From: Piscinibacter caeni
GTDB lineage: Bacteria; Pseudomonadota; Gammaproteobacteria; Burkholderiales; Burkholderiaceae_C
DNA: 56,815 nt
NCBI GenBank assembly: GCA_003265685.1
Contig: KZ836119.1
Coordinates: forward strand, 1-56,815
Reading direction: 5' to 3'
The position numbers and the translations under genes were made by a program. Numbering within the stretch: the first letter of the stretch is position 1; every line of letters begins with the position of its first letter. The notes below the pieces were generated by a model. It saw nothing but the letters and a program-made list of their open reading frames with translations. It made no database searches and had not been told where the DNA came from. Positions 41,750 to 51,969 of this stretch are shown in pieces.

Positions 41750-42508
41750 ATGGACACCCTTTCGCTGCCGCTCGCGGCGCGCCCGCGCGCCGCGACCTAC
41801 CGCGTGCGCCTGGCGCGCGACGATGCGGACCGCCGCGCCGCCCAGGCGCTGCGCTTCGCGGTCTTCAACCTCGAGCTGCGCGAGGGCCTGGCGCAGTCCT
41901 GGGCGACCGGGCTGGACGCCGACGCCTTCGACGCCGTGTGCGACCACCTGCTGGTGGAAGACGGTGCCAGCGGCCAGGTGGTCGGCACCTACCGGCTGCA
42001 GACCGGCACGCACGCCGCACACCACCACGGCTACTACAGCGAGCGCGAGTTCGAGTTCGCGCCCTACGAGGCGCAGCGCGCCCGCATCGTCGAGCTGGGC
42101 CGGGCCTGCATCCATGCGCAGCACCGCAACTTCGCGGTGCTCAACCTGCTGTGGGGCGGCATCGCCGACTATGCCCGCACGCGCGGCGCGCGCTGGCTGC
42201 TCGGCTGCAGCTCGCTGACCTCGCAGGACCCCGTCGCCGGCGCCGCTGCCTGGCGGCAGCTGCAGCGCCACCAGGCCGAGCCGGCGCTGCGCACCGTGCC
42301 GACGCCGGCCTTCGCCTGCCCGCTCGACACCCTCGGCCCCTCGCCGAAGATCCCCAAGCTGCTCGCGACCTACCTCGCGCTCGGCGCCACGCTGGCCGGC
42401 CCGCCGGCGCTGGACCGCGAGTTCGGCACCATCGACTTCCTGACCCTGCTCGACCTCGACGGCCTGCGGCACCGCTGGCTGACCCGCGCGCCGCTCGGGC
42501 TCGGTTGA
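41750..42508 (+). CDS. GNAT-family N-acyltransferase, OlsB-like
   Basis: 252 residues with AGGAGGA just before the ATG. It matches the ornithine-acyl-ACP N-acyltransferase/hemolysin family: RRAAQALRFAVFNLELREGL, DHLLVEDGASGQVVGTYRLQ, GYYSEREFEF, IVELGRACIH (the acyl-ACP-binding core) and LLGCSSL. OlsB transfers a 3-hydroxyacyl chain from ACP to the amino group of ornithine to make lyso-ornithine lipid. The second-step enzyme OlsA is not adjacent. Divergent transcription from an operon with an ATP-grasp ligase, DedA and a hydrolase suggests another acyl-amino-acid lipid may be handled here, which is inference. Confidence 0.87.
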   Translation: MDTLSLPLAARPRAATYRVRLARDDADRRAAQALRFAVFNLELREGLAQSWATGLDADAFDAVCDHLLVEDGASGQVVGTYRLQTGTHAAHHHGYYSEREFEFAPYEAQRARIVELGRACIHAQHRNFAVLNLLWGGIADYARTRGARWLLGCSSLTSQDPVAGAAAWRQLQRHQAEPALRTVPTPAFACPLDTLGPSPKIPKLLATYLALGATLAGPPALDREFGTIDFLTLLDLDGLRHRWLTRAPLGLG

Positions 42509-42527
42509 ACCGCGCGCCACACGGCAA

Positions 42528-42561
42528 ACGGCCCCGCCCTCGGATCCGAGGGCGGGGCCGT
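42528..42561. terminator. Perfect 34-bp palindrome, probable bidirectional terminator
   Basis: A perfect palindrome runs from ACGGCCCCGCCCTCGGA through its exact complement, centred between 42544 and 42545. It lies between the convergent acyltransferase gene (ends 42508) and DUF4148-like gene (ends 42582). AAAC just left of it gives a short T-run for minus-strand transcripts; the + side has none. Position and symmetry fit a two-way terminator. Confidence 0.75.
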
Positions 42562-42581
42562 GCGGCGTGGCGGCCGATGGG

Positions 42582-42845
42582 TCAGGACCCCTGGCGCGCG
42601 GCCTCGCGGCGCTGCGCCAGCGCACGCGCCTCCTGCTGGGCGCGCAGCTCGCGCTCCGCCAGCCGGGCGCGGGCCAGGCCGCGCGGGGTGCCGTCGCCGG
42701 CGTCGATCCAGAAGCTGCCGTCGGCACGAGCCTGCTCGAGCTCGGCGAGCACCTGGGCGCGTGTCTTGGGCTCGGCGGCAAACGACTGGGTGGCGAACAC
42801 GGCCGGCAGCAGCGCGGCCAGCACGATGAGGGAAAGGCGGTTCAT
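42582..42845 (-). CDS. Small secreted DUF4148-like protein
   Basis: 87 residues. A clear signal peptide (LSLIVLAALLPAVFATQSFA, cleavage near residue 23) is followed by KTRAQVLAELEQARADG, the hallmark of Burkholderiales DUF4148 proteins. A charged helical tail rich in Ala, Arg, Glu and Gln follows. Periplasmic and of unknown role. It is separated by 29 nt from the EF-hand gene upstream on the same strand, so co-transcription is likely. Confidence 0.82.
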   Translation of the reverse strand: MNRLSLIVLAALLPAVFATQSFAAEPKTRAQVLAELEQARADGSFWIDAGDGTPRGLARARLAERELRAQQEARALAQRREAARQGS

Positions 42846-42874
42846 GGCGGTGTCCTCGTTCGGTGGTCGGGGGG

Positions 42875-43165
42875 TCAGTTCACGGCCTGCGCACTCAGCG
42901 TGCGGCCGAGCACCTTCTCGAGGTTCTTGATCTGCCCGGCGGTCAGCTTGCCGTCGCTCAGCTTGTTCTCCTGCGCGTGCATGTCCCAGGCCTTGGCGAT
43001 CATCGCGAGGAACTCCTCCTTCGAGACCATGCCGTCCTGGTTGCGGTCCATCTCGCGCATGTCCATCAGGCGCGAGTAGATGTCGCCGTCGGCGAACGCG
43101 GCGCCGCTGCCGGCGGCCAGGGCCAGCGCGAGCGCCAGCGGGCGAAAAAGGGTGCGGGGGGTCAT
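42875..43165 (-). CDS. Secreted EF-hand protein (paralogue)
   Basis: 96 residues from ATG 43165, chosen because GGAG lies six bases upstream; ATG 43171 touches the GGAG and is less likely. A signal peptide (FRPLALALALAAGSGAAFA) precedes the mature part with MDMREMDRNQDGMVSKEEFLAM, an EF-hand loop DRNQDGMVSKEE. LTAGQIKNLEKVLGRTL follows. The EF-hand and the next helix match the protein at 29735-30022 closely, while the tails differ. Probably periplasmic and calcium-binding. Confidence 0.88.
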   Translation of the reverse strand: MTPRTLFRPLALALALAAGSGAAFADGDIYSRLMDMREMDRNQDGMVSKEEFLAMIAKAWDMHAQENKLSDGKLTAGQIKNLEKVLGRTLSAQAVN

Positions 43166-43347
43166 GGGCATCTCCAGTTCGGTTGGGGTTTCAGCCGCGG
43201 CCACGGCACGTGACCTGCGTGACCGTCGGTCGGCCGGCCGGCCCGCCCATTACGGCGCCCGCAACGAATGAAACGCCGGGCGAAGCGGCGATGAAACGAC
43301 GCCTGCCGACCATGCGCGCACCGTTGAACACCTTCAAGGAGAAGCGC

Positions 43348-43692
43348 ATGACCCGCACCCTCGCCGCCCTCGCCCTGGCCCTCGCCTCGTTCGCCGCCGC
43401 GTTGCCGGCGCAGGCGCAGAGCTTCGTCCAGGTGCGCGACTGGGACGTCTATGTCGACCTGCCGACCGGCTTCGCCTACGTGAAGACGCCGCAGCGCTGG
43501 GTGTTCGTGCGCCGGCTCGACGAGCAGCAGCTGCAGCACCTGCACCCCAGCACGCTGACCGCGCTGCTGCCCGCCGAGCAGCCCGAGATCCAATGGGCCC
43601 ACCCGGCGCTGGAGGAGTCGCCGCGGGTGCTGGCGCTGCGCCAGGGCCCGGCGCGCGTGGCGAGCAGCCACGCCGCGCCCACCGCGCAGTGA
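43348..43692 (+). CDS. Small secreted protein of unknown function
   Basis: 114 residues from ATG 43348 with AAGGAG five bases upstream; the frame is open further upstream but that part is not protein-like. The signal peptide is RTLAALALALASFAAALPAQA, cleaved near residue 24. The mature part reads FVQVRDWDVYVDLPTGFAYV and KTPQRWVFVRRLDEQQLQ, then a variable tail. I do not recognise the family. It diverges from the EF-hand gene by 182 bp and converges with cbbA with only 3 nt between stops. Confidence 0.75.
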   Translation: MTRTLAALALALASFAAALPAQAQSFVQVRDWDVYVDLPTGFAYVKTPQRWVFVRRLDEQQLQHLHPSTLTALLPAEQPEIQWAHPALEESPRVLALRQGPARVASSHAAPTAQ

Positions 43693-43695
43693 GGT

Positions 43696-44733
43696 TCAGG
43701 CGTAACGCTTGGCCGCGGCCTCGAGCGAGACGGGCTTGATGCGCGAGGCCATGCCTGCGCAGCCGAAGGCCTGGAAACGCTCGATGCAGACGTCGCGCGC
43801 CGCGGCGGTGGCGTCTTTCAGGAACTTGCGCGGGTCGAATTCGCTCGGGTCCTTGGCCATCGCGCGGCGCATCGCGCCGGTCATCGCGAGCCGGATGTCG
43901 GTGTCGATGTTGACCTTGCGCACGCCGTGGCGGATGCCTTCCTGGATCTCCTCGATCGGCACGCCGTAGGTCTCCTTGATGTCGCCGCCGAATTCGCGGA
44001 TCACCGCCAGCCACTCCTGCGGCACCGACGAGCTGCCGTGCATCACGAGGTGGGTGTCGGGGATCTTCGCGTGGATCGCCTTGATGCGGTCGATCGCGAG
44101 GATGTCGCCGGTCGGCTTGCGGGTGAACTTGTAGGCGCCGTGGCTGGTACCGATCGCGATCGCGAGCGCGTCGACGCCGGTCTTCTTCACGAAGTCGGCC
44201 GCCTGGTCGGGGTCGGTCAGCAGCTGGTCGTGGCTGAGCGTGCCCTCGGCGCCGACGCCGTCCTCCTCGCCCGCCTGGCCGGACTCGAGCGAGCCCAGGC
44301 AGCCGAGCTCGCCTTCGACCGACACGCCCACCGCGTGCGCCATCTCGACCACGCGGCGCGTGACCAGCACGTTGTACTCGTAGGTGGAGGGGGTCTTCGC
44401 GTCCTCCATCAGCGAGCCGTCCATCATCACGCTGGTGAAGCCGGAGCGGATGGACTGCATGCACACCGCCGGGCTGGCGCCATGGTCCTGGTGCATCACG
44501 ATCGGGATGTCGGGGTACATCTCGGCCGCGGCCTCGACCATCTTGCGCAGGAAGGGCTCGCCGGCGTACTTGCGCGCCCCGGCCGAGGCCTGCAGGATGA
44601 CCGGCGCATCGGTCTTCTGCGCCGCCTGCATGATGGCCTGGATCTGCTCCAGGTTGTTGATGTTGAACGCGGGCACGCCATAGCCGTGTTCGGCCGCATG
44701 GTCGAGCAGCTGGCGCAGGGAGATCATCGCCAT
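43696..44733 (-). CDS. cbbA: Fructose-bisphosphate aldolase, class II, Calvin subtype
   Basis: 345 residues from ATG 44733, eight bases after AGGAGG. Zinc and substrate motifs are [33 protein letters not shown] and [19 protein letters not shown] holds the phosphate-binding end. In the Calvin cycle it joins dihydroxyacetone phosphate with glyceraldehyde 3-phosphate or erythrose 4-phosphate. It is the last gene of the cbb operon, 19 nt after transketolase. It converges with a small secreted-protein gene. Confidence 0.95.
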   Translation of the reverse strand: MAMISLRQLLDHAAEHGYGVPAFNINNLEQIQAIMQAAQKTDAPVILQASAGARKYAGEPFLRKMVEAAAEMYPDIPIVMHQDHGASPAVCMQSIRSGFTSVMMDGSLMEDAKTPSTYEYNVLVTRRVVEMAHAVGVSVEGELGCLGSLESGQAGEEDGVGAEGTLSHDQLLTDPDQAADFVKKTGVDALAIAIGTSHGAYKFTRKPTGDILAIDRIKAIHAKIPDTHLVMHGSSSVPQEWLAVIREFGGDIKETYGVPIEEIQEGIRHGVRKVNIDTDIRLAMTGAMRRAMAKDPSEFDPRKFLKDATAAARDVCIERFQAFGCAGMASRIKPVSLEAAAKRYA

Positions 44734-44752
44734 GGAAAAAGCCTCCTGAAGG

Positions 44753-46810
44753 TCATTGCGAAACGAGGGCCGGCGCGTCGGCGCGCGCCTTGACGAGCTG
44801 CGCGGCACGCACCGCAACGAGCTCGGCGGTGAGGCCGAAGTGGCGGTACAGGTCGCCGGCGGGGGCGGACTCGCCGAAGCGATCCAGCCCCATCACGTCG
44901 CCGCCCTCGCCCACCCAGCGCCACCACGGGCTGCTGCTGCCGGCCTCGATCGCCAGGCGCGGCAGGCGGCGCGGGATCACCTCGTCGCGCCACGCGGCGG
45001 GCTGGCGCTCGAAGGCGTCCATGCAGGGCATCGAGACCACGCGTGCCGCGATGCCCTCACCGGCCAGCAGCTTGGCGGCGGCCAGCGCGATGCCGACCTC
45101 CGAGCCGGTGGCCATCAGCACCACCTGCTCGTTGGCGGCGCGGCGCAGCACGTAGCCGCCGCGGGCGATCGACTCGCTGCGGTCGCCGCCCTCGCCGGCA
45201 TGCGGGAGCACCTGGCGCGACAGCGCCAGCGCGCTCGGCCCGTCGGTGCGGCGCAGCGCCTCGCGCCACGCGACCGCGGTCTCCACCGCGTCGGCCGGGC
45301 GCCAGACGTCCAGGCCCGGGATCAGGCGCAGGCTCGCGACATGCTCCACCGGCTGGTGCGTCGGGCCGTCCTCGCCCAGGCCGATCGAGTCGTGCGTGAA
45401 CACGTGCACCACCGGCAGCTTCATCAGCGCCGACATGCGCACCGCGTTGCGCGAGTAGTCGCTGAAGGTCAGGAAGGTGCCGCCGTACGGCCGGAAGCCG
45501 CCGTGCAGCGCGACACCGTTCATCACCGCCGCCATGCCGAACTCGCGCACGCCGTAGTGCACATGGTTGCCGGTGCCGCTGCCGGTCAGCGGCTGGTGGC
45601 CCTTCCAGTCGGTCAGGTTGGAGCCGGTCAGGTCGGCCGAACCGCCGAGCAGCTCGGGCATCGCCGGCGCTACCGCGTTGAGCAGTTCCTGCGAGGCCTT
45701 GCGCGTGGCGAGGTTGGCACCCTTGGACTCGGCCGCGGCAATGGCCGCCGAGAGCGCCGCCTCCACCGCCGGCGTCGGGCTGCCGTGGCGCGCATGGCGA
45801 CGCAGCAGCTCGTGCGCGAGCTCCGGGTACGCCTTGGCGTAGGCGACGAAGCGGGCCTGCCACTCGCCGCGCGCCTGCGCACCGCGCTCGCGTGCCGACC
45901 AGGCGCGCTGCACGAGCTCGGGCACCTCGAAGGCCGGCCAGTTCCAGCCGAGCGCGGCGCGCGTGGCGGCGATCTCGGCCTCGCCGAGCGGCGCGCCGTG
46001 CACGTCGGCGCTGCCGGCGCGGTTCGGCGAGCCGTGGCCGATCTGCGTGCGGCAGCACACCAGCACCGGCTTGTCGCTGCCCTTGGCGGCTTCGATGGCG
46101 GCGTCGAGCGCGGCACGGTCGTGGCCGTCGACGTGGCGGATCACGGTCCAGCCATAGGCCTCGAAGCGCGCCGGCGTGTCGTCGCGGAACCAGCCGCGCA
46201 CGTCGCCGTCGATCGAGATGCCGTTGTCGTCGTAGAAGGCCACGAGCTTGTTCAGGCCCCACACGCCGGCCAGCGAGCAGGCCTCGTGGCTGATGCCCTC
46301 CATCAGGCAGCCGTCGCCGAGGAAGACCCAGGTGCGGTGGTCGACCACCGTGTGGCCGGGCTTGTTGAACGCCGCGGCCAGCAGCTTCTCGGCCAGCGCC
46401 ATGCCCACCGCATTGGCCAGGCCCTGGCCGAGCGGCCCGGTGGTGGTTTCGACCCCCGGCGTCAGGTGGTTCTCGGGGTGGCCGGGCGTGAGCGAGTGCA
46501 GCTGGCGGAATCGCTTCAGCTCGGCCAGCGGCAGCGCGTAGCCGGTGAGGTGCAGCAGCGCGTACAGCAGCATCGAGCCGTGGCCGTTGCTGAGCACGAA
46601 GCGGTCGCGGTCGATCCACGCCGGGTCGGCCGGGTCGTGCTTGAGGTGGTGGCGCCACAGCGCCTCGGCGATGTCGGCCATGCCCATGGGCATGCCCGGG
46701 TGGCCGGAGTTGGCGGCCTGCACCGCGTCGATCGCCAGCACGCGCAAGGCGTTGGCGCAAAGCGTCCTCAGCGCCGCGGCATCGAGCCCGGCGGTTTGCT
46801 GGTTGCTCAT
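44753..46810 (-). CDS. cbbT: Transketolase
   Basis: 685 residues from ATG 46810, the normal length for a transketolase. Thiamine diphosphate/Mg2+ site: [22 protein letters not shown]-terminal substrate His in [19 protein letters not shown], and the pyrimidine-domain [18 protein letters not shown] are all present. It moves two-carbon units between sugar phosphates to regenerate ribulose 5-phosphate. It lies 11 nt after cbbP and 19 nt before cbbA in the cbb operon. A housekeeping copy may exist elsewhere. Confidence 0.96.
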   Translation of the reverse strand: MSNQQTAGLDAAALRTLCANALRVLAIDAVQAANSGHPGMPMGMADIAEALWRHHLKHDPADPAWIDRDRFVLSNGHGSMLLYALLHLTGYALPLAELKRFRQLHSLTPGHPENHLTPGVETTTGPLGQGLANAVGMALAEKLLAAAFNKPGHTVVDHRTWVFLGDGCLMEGISHEACSLAGVWGLNKLVAFYDDNGISIDGDVRGWFRDDTPARFEAYGWTVIRHVDGHDRAALDAAIEAAKGSDKPVLVCCRTQIGHGSPNRAGSADVHGAPLGEAEIAATRAALGWNWPAFEVPELVQRAWSARERGAQARGEWQARFVAYAKAYPELAHELLRRHARHGSPTPAVEAALSAAIAAAESKGANLATRKASQELLNAVAPAMPELLGGSADLTGSNLTDWKGHQPLTGSGTGNHVHYGVREFGMAAVMNGVALHGGFRPYGGTFLTFSDYSRNAVRMSALMKLPVVHVFTHDSIGLGEDGPTHQPVEHVASLRLIPGLDVWRPADAVETAVAWREALRRTDGPSALALSRQVLPHAGEGGDRSESIARGGYVLRRAANEQVVLMATGSEVGIALAAAKLLAGEGIAARVVSMPCMDAFERQPAAWRDEVIPRRLPRLAIEAGSSSPWWRWVGEGGDVMGLDRFGESAPAGDLYRHFGLTAELVAVRAAQLVKARADAPALVSQ

Positions 46811-46821
46811 CACGAGCCCTC

Positions 46822-47700
46822 CTAGTTGGAAAGTGCTTTGCGGCGCCGCTCGACGAGCCGCAGGATCATCGGCGTGAAGATCAGCTGCATCGCCAGCTCC
46901 ATCTTCCCGCCCGGCACCACCAGCGTGTTGGCACGCGACATCCAGGAGTCGTGCAGCATCGACAGCAGGTAGGGGAAGTCGATGCCCGCCGGGTTGGCGA
47001 AGCGGATCACGACGATGCTCTCGTCGGCCGTGGGAATGGTGCGGGCGATGAACGGATCCGAGGTGTCGACCACCGGCACGCGCTGGAAGTTGATGTGGGT
47101 GCGCGTGAACTGCGGGCAGATGTAGTGCACGTAGTCGGGCATGCGGCGCAGGATCACGTCGGTCACCGCCTCGGTGGAGTAGCCGCGCATGTTCTTGTCG
47201 CGGTGGATCTTCTGGATCCACTCGAGGTTGATCACCGGCACCACGCCGATCAGCAGGTCGGGGTAGCGCGCGATGTCGACCTTGTCGGTGGTCACGCCGC
47301 CGTGCAGGCCTTCGTAGAAGAGCAGCTCGCTCTTGCCGAGGTCCGCCCACGGCGTGAAGGTACCCGGCTCCTGCTTGTAGGGCGCGGCCTCGGTGGGATC
47401 GTGCAGGTACTTGCGCGTCTTGCCGGTGCCGCTCTCGGCGTAGTCGCGGAACAGCGCCTCGAGCTCGGCGAACAGGTTGCCCTCCTCGCCGAAGTGGCTG
47501 AAGGTGCGGTTGCCGTCGGCCTCGGCCTCGGCCATCTTGGCGCGCATGGCCATGCGGTCGTAGCGGTGGAAGGCGTCGCCTTCGACGACGGCGGCGTCGA
47601 CCTTCTCGCGCCGGAAGATGGCCTCGAAGGTGCGTGTCACCGAGGTGGTGCCGGCACCGGACGAGCCGGTGATGGCGATGATGGGATGTTTGGCGGACAT
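46822..47700 (-). CDS. cbbP: Phosphoribulokinase
   Basis: 292 residues. P-loop [13 protein letters not shown] at the N-terminus, [10 protein letters not shown] with the catalytic Asp, and the proteobacterial class I PRK features [19 protein letters not shown] and [13 protein letters not shown]. It phosphorylates ribulose 5-phosphate to RuBP, the committed step of the Calvin cycle. This short class I type is usually octameric and NADH-activated. It follows cbbF by 27 nt. Confidence 0.97.
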   Translation of the reverse strand: MSAKHPIIAITGSSGAGTTSVTRTFEAIFRREKVDAAVVEGDAFHRYDRMAMRAKMAEAEADGNRTFSHFGEEGNLFAELEALFRDYAESGTGKTRKYLHDPTEAAPYKQEPGTFTPWADLGKSELLFYEGLHGGVTTDKVDIARYPDLLIGVVPVINLEWIQKIHRDKNMRGYSTEAVTDVILRRMPDYVHYICPQFTRTHINFQRVPVVDTSDPFIARTIPTADESIVVIRFANPAGIDFPYLLSMLHDSWMSRANTLVVPGGKMELAMQLIFTPMILRLVERRRKALSN

Positions 47701-47727
47701 GGCTTTCTCGTCAGTCTGGGATCCGGA

Positions 47728-48804
47728 TCACACCGTCGTGGAGGCGAACAGCCCGCGCCGGCCGAACAGCGGCGACTGGTAGCTGTCCAGCGGCTCCTCG
47801 AGGTGGTAGTTCTCGATGCGCGCGACTTCCTCGGACGAGCCGAAGATGAAGCCGATGCGCTGGTGCAGCGACTCGGGCTGCACCTCCATCACGCGGCGCC
47901 GCCCGGTGCTGGCCAGGCCACCGGCCTGCTCGATCAGCATGCCGATCGGGTTGGCCTCGTAGAGCAGGCGCAACCGGCCGGGCTTGGACGGGTCTTTCGT
48001 GTCGCGCGGGTACATGAACACGCCGCCGCGCATCAGGATGCGGTGCGTCTCGGCGACGAGCGAGGCGATCCAGCGCATGTTGAAGTCGGCGCCGCGCGGG
48101 CCGGTCTGGCCGGCCAGGCACTCGTCGACGTAGCGCTTGACGGCGGGCTCCCAGAAGCGGCTGTTCGAGGCGTTGATCGCGAACTCGCGCGTCTTGGCCG
48201 GCACCTTCAGGTGCGGGTGGCTGAGCACCCATTCGCCGAGGATCGGGTCGAGCGTGAAGGCGTGCGTACCGTTGCCCAGCGTCAGCACCAGCATGGTCGA
48301 CGGACCGTAGATCGCGTAGCCGGCGCAGATCTGCTTCGTGCCGGGCTGCAGGAAGTCCTCCGGCTTGGCGTCCTCGCCCGGCGTGGCGGCGCGCAGGATC
48401 GAGAAGATGCTGCCCACCGCGACGTTGACGTCGATGTTGCTCGAGCCGTCCAGCGGGTCGAACAGCAGCAGGTACTTGCCGCGCGGGAACTGCTCGGGCA
48501 GCTTGTACGGCTCGTCCATCTCCTCCGACACCATGCCGGCGACGTGCCCGTCCCACTCGGCGGCGCGCAGGAACATGTCGTTGCTGAGCACGTCCAGCGG
48601 CTTCTGCTCCTCGCCCTGCACGTTGACCGTGCCCGTCTTGCCGACGGCACCGGACAGTGCACCGAGCGCGACCTTGCGCGAGATCGCCTTGCAGGCGAGC
48701 GACACGTCGGTGACCAGCGCGTTCAGGTCGCCGGTGGCGCCGGGGTGACGGCGGCGTTCCTCGATCAGGAACTGGGTCAGGGTGGGCCTTCCTCCGGTGG
48801 GCAT
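47728..48804 (-). CDS. cbbF: Fructose-1,6-bisphosphatase, class 1
   Basis: 358 residues from ATG 48804 with GAGGAG upstream. The class 1 FBPase signature [13 protein letters not shown] carries the Mg2+ ligands. [16 protein letters not shown] and the C-terminal [15 protein letters not shown] support the family. It hydrolyses fructose 1,6-bisphosphate, and often sedoheptulose 1,7-bisphosphate in autotrophs; no separate SBPase is in the operon, so a double role is plausible. It lies 16 nt after cbbZ. Confidence 0.96.
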   Translation of the reverse strand: MPTGGRPTLTQFLIEERRRHPGATGDLNALVTDVSLACKAISRKVALGALSGAVGKTGTVNVQGEEQKPLDVLSNDMFLRAAEWDGHVAGMVSEEMDEPYKLPEQFPRGKYLLLFDPLDGSSNIDVNVAVGSIFSILRAATPGEDAKPEDFLQPGTKQICAGYAIYGPSTMLVLTLGNGTHAFTLDPILGEWVLSHPHLKVPAKTREFAINASNSRFWEPAVKRYVDECLAGQTGPRGADFNMRWIASLVAETHRILMRGGVFMYPRDTKDPSKPGRLRLLYEANPIGMLIEQAGGLASTGRRRVMEVQPESLHQRIGFIFGSSEEVARIENYHLEEPLDSYQSPLFGRRGLFASTTV

Positions 48805-48820
48805 GATGAGCTCCTCGTCT

Positions 48821-49516
48821 CTAGTCCTGGATGATTCGTTGGGCGGTCGGCAGCAGCGCGAGCAGTTCGCCCGGCTCGCGCAGGCGCCAGCTCACGAGCG
48901 AGGCATCGACCGCGTGCGCACCGTAGCCCCAGGCCGCCAGCGCGGCCGGGCAATGCGCGGCCTGGGCGGCGCGCAGGTCGAGCGGGCTGTCGCCCACCAT
49001 GAGCAGTTCGGGGGCGTGCAGGCCGAGGCGCTGCGCCGCGGCCAGCAGCAGGTCGGGCGCCGGCTTGCGCTGGGCCGGCATGTCGCCGCCGTGCACCGCC
49101 TCGACGAAGGCGAGCAGCCCGGCGGCCTCGAGCACCGCGCGCGCCAGCGGTGTCGGCTTGTTGGTCACGACCACCATCGGCAGCCGCCCGCTCAGCGCCT
49201 CGACCAGCGCCACGATGCCGGGATAGACGCTGCCGAGGCTCAGCGGCGCCGCCAGCGTGGCCACGTCGAACCAGCGCCGCAGCCGCACGCGCAGCTCGTG
49301 GTCGGCCTCCTCGAGGCCGATGTGGGCCAGCGCGCGGCCGATCAGCATGTCCGGGCCGTCGCCGATCCAGCTGCGCACCAGGTCGAGGTCGAAGCGCTCC
49401 AGCCCGGCCTTCTTCAGCGCCGCGTTCAACGCATGCTGGATGTCCGGCGCGCTGTCGATCAGCGTGCCGTCGAGATCGAAGGCGACACCGCGGATGCGGC
49501 CCGGCTCGATGTTCAT
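48821..49516 (-). CDS. cbbZ: Phosphoglycolate phosphatase
   Basis: 231 residues. A HAD-superfamily enzyme with motif [16 protein letters not shown], motif II VVTNKP, and motifs [13 protein letters not shown] and [12 protein letters not shown]. It matches Gph/CbbZ, which removes 2-phosphoglycolate made by the RuBisCO oxygenase reaction. The ATG overlaps the end of cbbE by 4 nt. In the classical Cupriavidus order cbbZ comes later, so its position directly after cbbE is a local variation. Confidence 0.93.
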   Translation of the reverse strand: MNIEPGRIRGVAFDLDGTLIDSAPDIQHALNAALKKAGLERFDLDLVRSWIGDGPDMLIGRALAHIGLEEADHELRVRLRRWFDVATLAAPLSLGSVYPGIVALVEALSGRLPMVVVTNKPTPLARAVLEAAGLLAFVEAVHGGDMPAQRKPAPDLLLAAAQRLGLHAPELLMVGDSPLDLRAAQAAHCPAALAAWGYGAHAVDASLVSWRLREPGELLALLPTAQRIIQD

Positions 49517-50223
49517 GCCGCCACGGCCTCGGTCGGCGCGGCCTGTCCGGCCAGCGCCTCGCCGCGGATGCCCGCGATCGCGTCCGCGTACTGCCCGGCG
49601 CCGAACACCGCGGAGCCGGCCACCAGCGTGTCGGCGCCGGCAGCGGCGATGCGGCGCGCGTTGTCGCGCTTGACGCCGCCGTCCACCTCGAGCCAGATCG
49701 GCCGGCCGGTGCGCGCCATCGCGGCGTCGACAAGCGTGCGGGCGCGTTCGATCTTCGGCAGCATGCGCTCGATGAAACTCTGTCCGCCGAATCCGGGGTT
49801 GACCGTCATCAGCAACACGAGATCGAGCTGGTCGATCACGTGGTCGAGCACGGACAGGGGCGTGGCCGGGTTCAGCACCAGCCCGGCCTTGACGCCTGCC
49901 GAGCGGATCAGCTGGATCGTGCGGTCGACATGTTCGCTGGCCTCGGGGTGGAAGCTGATGATGTCGGCGCCGGCCTGGGCGAACATCGGCACCAGCGCGT
50001 CGACCGGCTTGACCATCAGGTGGACGTCGATCGGCACGCTGGCATGGGGTTTGATCGCCTGGCACACCAGCGGGCCGACGGTGAGGTTCGGCACGTAGTG
50101 GTTGTCCATCACGTCGAAGTGGATCAGATCCGCGCCGGCCTCGATGACCGATCGGACCTCCTCACCGAGCCGCGCGAAGTCAGCCGACAGCAGGCTGGGG
50201 GCGATGCGCAGTCCGCGGTTCAT
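49513..50223 (-). CDS. cbbE: Ribulose-phosphate 3-epimerase
   Basis: 236 residues. A TIM-barrel epimerase with [14 protein letters not shown], metal-binding [41 protein letters not shown] and [10 protein letters not shown]. It interconverts xylulose 5-phosphate and ribulose 5-phosphate, supplying phosphoribulokinase. Start and stop overlap cbbY and cbbZ by 4 nt each, showing coupled translation. The tail after residue ~225 is a short unconserved extension. Confidence 0.96.
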   Translation of the reverse strand: MNRGLRIAPSLLSADFARLGEEVRSVIEAGADLIHFDVMDNHYVPNLTVGPLVCQAIKPHASVPIDVHLMVKPVDALVPMFAQAGADIISFHPEASEHVDRTIQLIRSAGVKAGLVLNPATPLSVLDHVIDQLDLVLLMTVNPGFGGQSFIERMLPKIERARTLVDAAMARTGRPIWLEVDGGVKRDNARRIAAAGADTLVAGSAVFGAGQYADAIAGIRGEALAGQAAPTEAVAA

Positions 50224-51023
50224 CCGTTGGCTCCTGCGTAGATCGCATCGATGCCGCTGCGCGGCCGCTGGTCGGCGCGCCGGGCCACTTCGGCGAAGGT
50301 GAGCCAGGCGGCGTCGCGCAGCATGCCACCGGGCTCGCCGTCGATGGGCTGGTCCGGCTCGCCCAGGTGCGGCAGCATCAGCGCGGCACCTTCGAAGTCG
50401 TGGTCTTCGGTCCAGAAGGTCGGCGTGATCACGGTCCACAGCCCCGCGTCGCCGGCCGAGCGCAGGCCGTTGCGCGAATCCTCGAAGGCCACCGCCTGCT
50501 CCGGCTGCAGGCCCAGGTGCTGCAGTGCGAGGCGGTAGATGTCGGGCGCCGGCTTCTTGGCGCGCACCTGGTCGCCGCAGGCGATCACGCTGAACATCGC
50601 GAGGCCCTGCTCGCCGAAGGCGCTGCGCAGCAGCGCGTCGATGTTCGCCGCGGTGGTGGTGCTCGCGATCGCCAGGCGGCAACCGGCCGCGAGCGCCTCC
50701 TCGATCAGCCGCCTGACCCCCGGCCGCAGCGGGATCGCGCCGTCGGCCACGAAGCTGCTGTAGAACTTGGTCTTCTCGGCGTGGATCGCCGGGATCAGCT
50801 CGGTCAGGCGGCGGCGGTCGGACGTCGAGAGCGTCTTGCTGGCCAGGTAGGCGGCGATGCGCTCCTTGCCGCCGGTGGTGTGCAGCAGCTCGCGGTAGGC
50901 CTCGGGCGTCCAGCGCCAGCCCAGCCGGTAGCGGTCGAAGGCATTGTTGAACGCGACCCGGTGGGCCTCTTCCGTGTCGGCCAGCGTCCCATCGACGTCG
51001 AAGATCAGCGCTTCAATGCTCAT
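50220..51023 (-). CDS. cbbY: CbbY-type HAD phosphatase
   Basis: 267 residues. HAD motif [15 protein letters not shown], cap-domain signature [24 protein letters not shown], motif II IASTTT, and [15 protein letters not shown] with [10 protein letters not shown]. CbbY removes xylulose 1,5-bisphosphate, a misfire product that inhibits red-type RuBisCO, and so works alongside the activase CbbX. It overlaps both cbbX and cbbE by 4 nt. Confidence 0.95.
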   Translation of the reverse strand: MSIEALIFDVDGTLADTEEAHRVAFNNAFDRYRLGWRWTPEAYRELLHTTGGKERIAAYLASKTLSTSDRRRLTELIPAIHAEKTKFYSSFVADGAIPLRPGVRRLIEEALAAGCRLAIASTTTAANIDALLRSAFGEQGLAMFSVIACGDQVRAKKPAPDIYRLALQHLGLQPEQAVAFEDSRNGLRSAGDAGLWTVITPTFWTEDHDFEGAALMLPHLGEPDQPIDGEPGGMLRDAAWLTFAEVARRADQRPRSGIDAIYAGANG

Positions 51024-51898
51024 GCGGCGGCTCCCTGCTGGAACACCCGGCTGGCCAGCACGTCGGCGGCGTGCAGCGTGACGAGCTCGTCGCGGCCGAG
51101 CGCCGACTGGCTGGCGAACAGCCGCGTGGCCTGGCGCAGGCGCATGCGGTCCAGCGCGTTGCGGATCGAGCGGCCGTTGGCGAAGTGAGGCTGCTGGCGG
51201 CGCAGGTGCACGTACTTCGCGAAGGCGGCCTGCGCCTCGGCGTCGAAGCGGTAGTTCATGCGCTCCAGCATCAGCTGCGCGATCTGCATCAGCTCCGCCT
51301 CGGAATAGTCGGGGAAGTCGATGTGGTGCGCGATGCGCGAGGCCATGCCGGGGTTGCTCGAGAAGAAGGTGTCCATCCGGTCCTTGTAGCCGGCCAGGAT
51401 GACCACCAGGTCGTCGCGGTGGTTCTCCATCACCTGCAGCAGGATCTCGATCGCCTCCTGCCCGTAGTCGCGCTCGTTCTCCGGGCGGTACAGGTAGTAG
51501 GCCTCGTCGATGAACAGCACGCCACCCATCGCCTTCTTGATGATCTCCTTGGTCTTGGGCGCGGTGTGGCCGATGAACTGGCCGACCAGGTCGTCGCGCG
51601 TCACCGCCACCAGGTGGCCCTTGCGTACGTAGCCCAGCTGCTTGAGCACCTCGGCCATGCGCAAGGCCACGGTGGTCTTGCCGGTGCCGGGGTTGCCGGT
51701 GAAGCACATGTGCAGCGTGGGCGGCTGCGACTGCAGGCCCTGCTCCGCACGCAGCCTGTCGATCAGCAGCAGCGCCGCGATGTCGCGGATGCGGCCCTTG
51801 ACCGGCGCGAGGCCGACCAGCTCGCGATCGAGCTGGTCGAGCAGGTCCTTCACGCCCGATTCCTTGAACATCGTCGCCGGTGATACCTTGGCGTCCAT
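51020..51898 (-). CDS. cbbX: Red-type RuBisCO activase CbbX (AAA+)
   Basis: 292 residues from ATG 51898. AAA+ core with Walker [12 protein letters not shown] (P-loop 68-75), Walker [14 protein letters not shown], arginine-rich [15 protein letters not shown] and sensor region [15 protein letters not shown]. CbbX is activated by RuBP and threads the C-terminus of the red-type RuBisCO large subunit to release bound inhibitory sugars. It starts 71 nt after cbbS and overlaps cbbY by 4 nt. Its presence confirms the red (form IC/ID) RuBisCO assignment. Confidence 0.97.
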   Translation of the reverse strand: MDAKVSPATMFKESGVKDLLDQLDRELVGLAPVKGRIRDIAALLLIDRLRAEQGLQSQPPTLHMCFTGNPGTGKTTVALRMAEVLKQLGYVRKGHLVAVTRDDLVGQFIGHTAPKTKEIIKKAMGGVLFIDEAYYLYRPENERDYGQEAIEILLQVMENHRDDLVVILAGYKDRMDTFFSSNPGMASRIAHHIDFPDYSEAELMQIAQLMLERMNYRFDAEAQAAFAKYVHLRRQQPHFANGRSIRNALDRMRLRQATRLFASQSALGRDELVTLHAADVLASRVFQQGAAA

Positions 51899-51969
51899 GT
51901 CGCAACCTCGCTTCCCAACGTTTGCCGATGCAGCGTACCGGAGCGCCGCAGGCGCCCCCGGGCCGGCCG

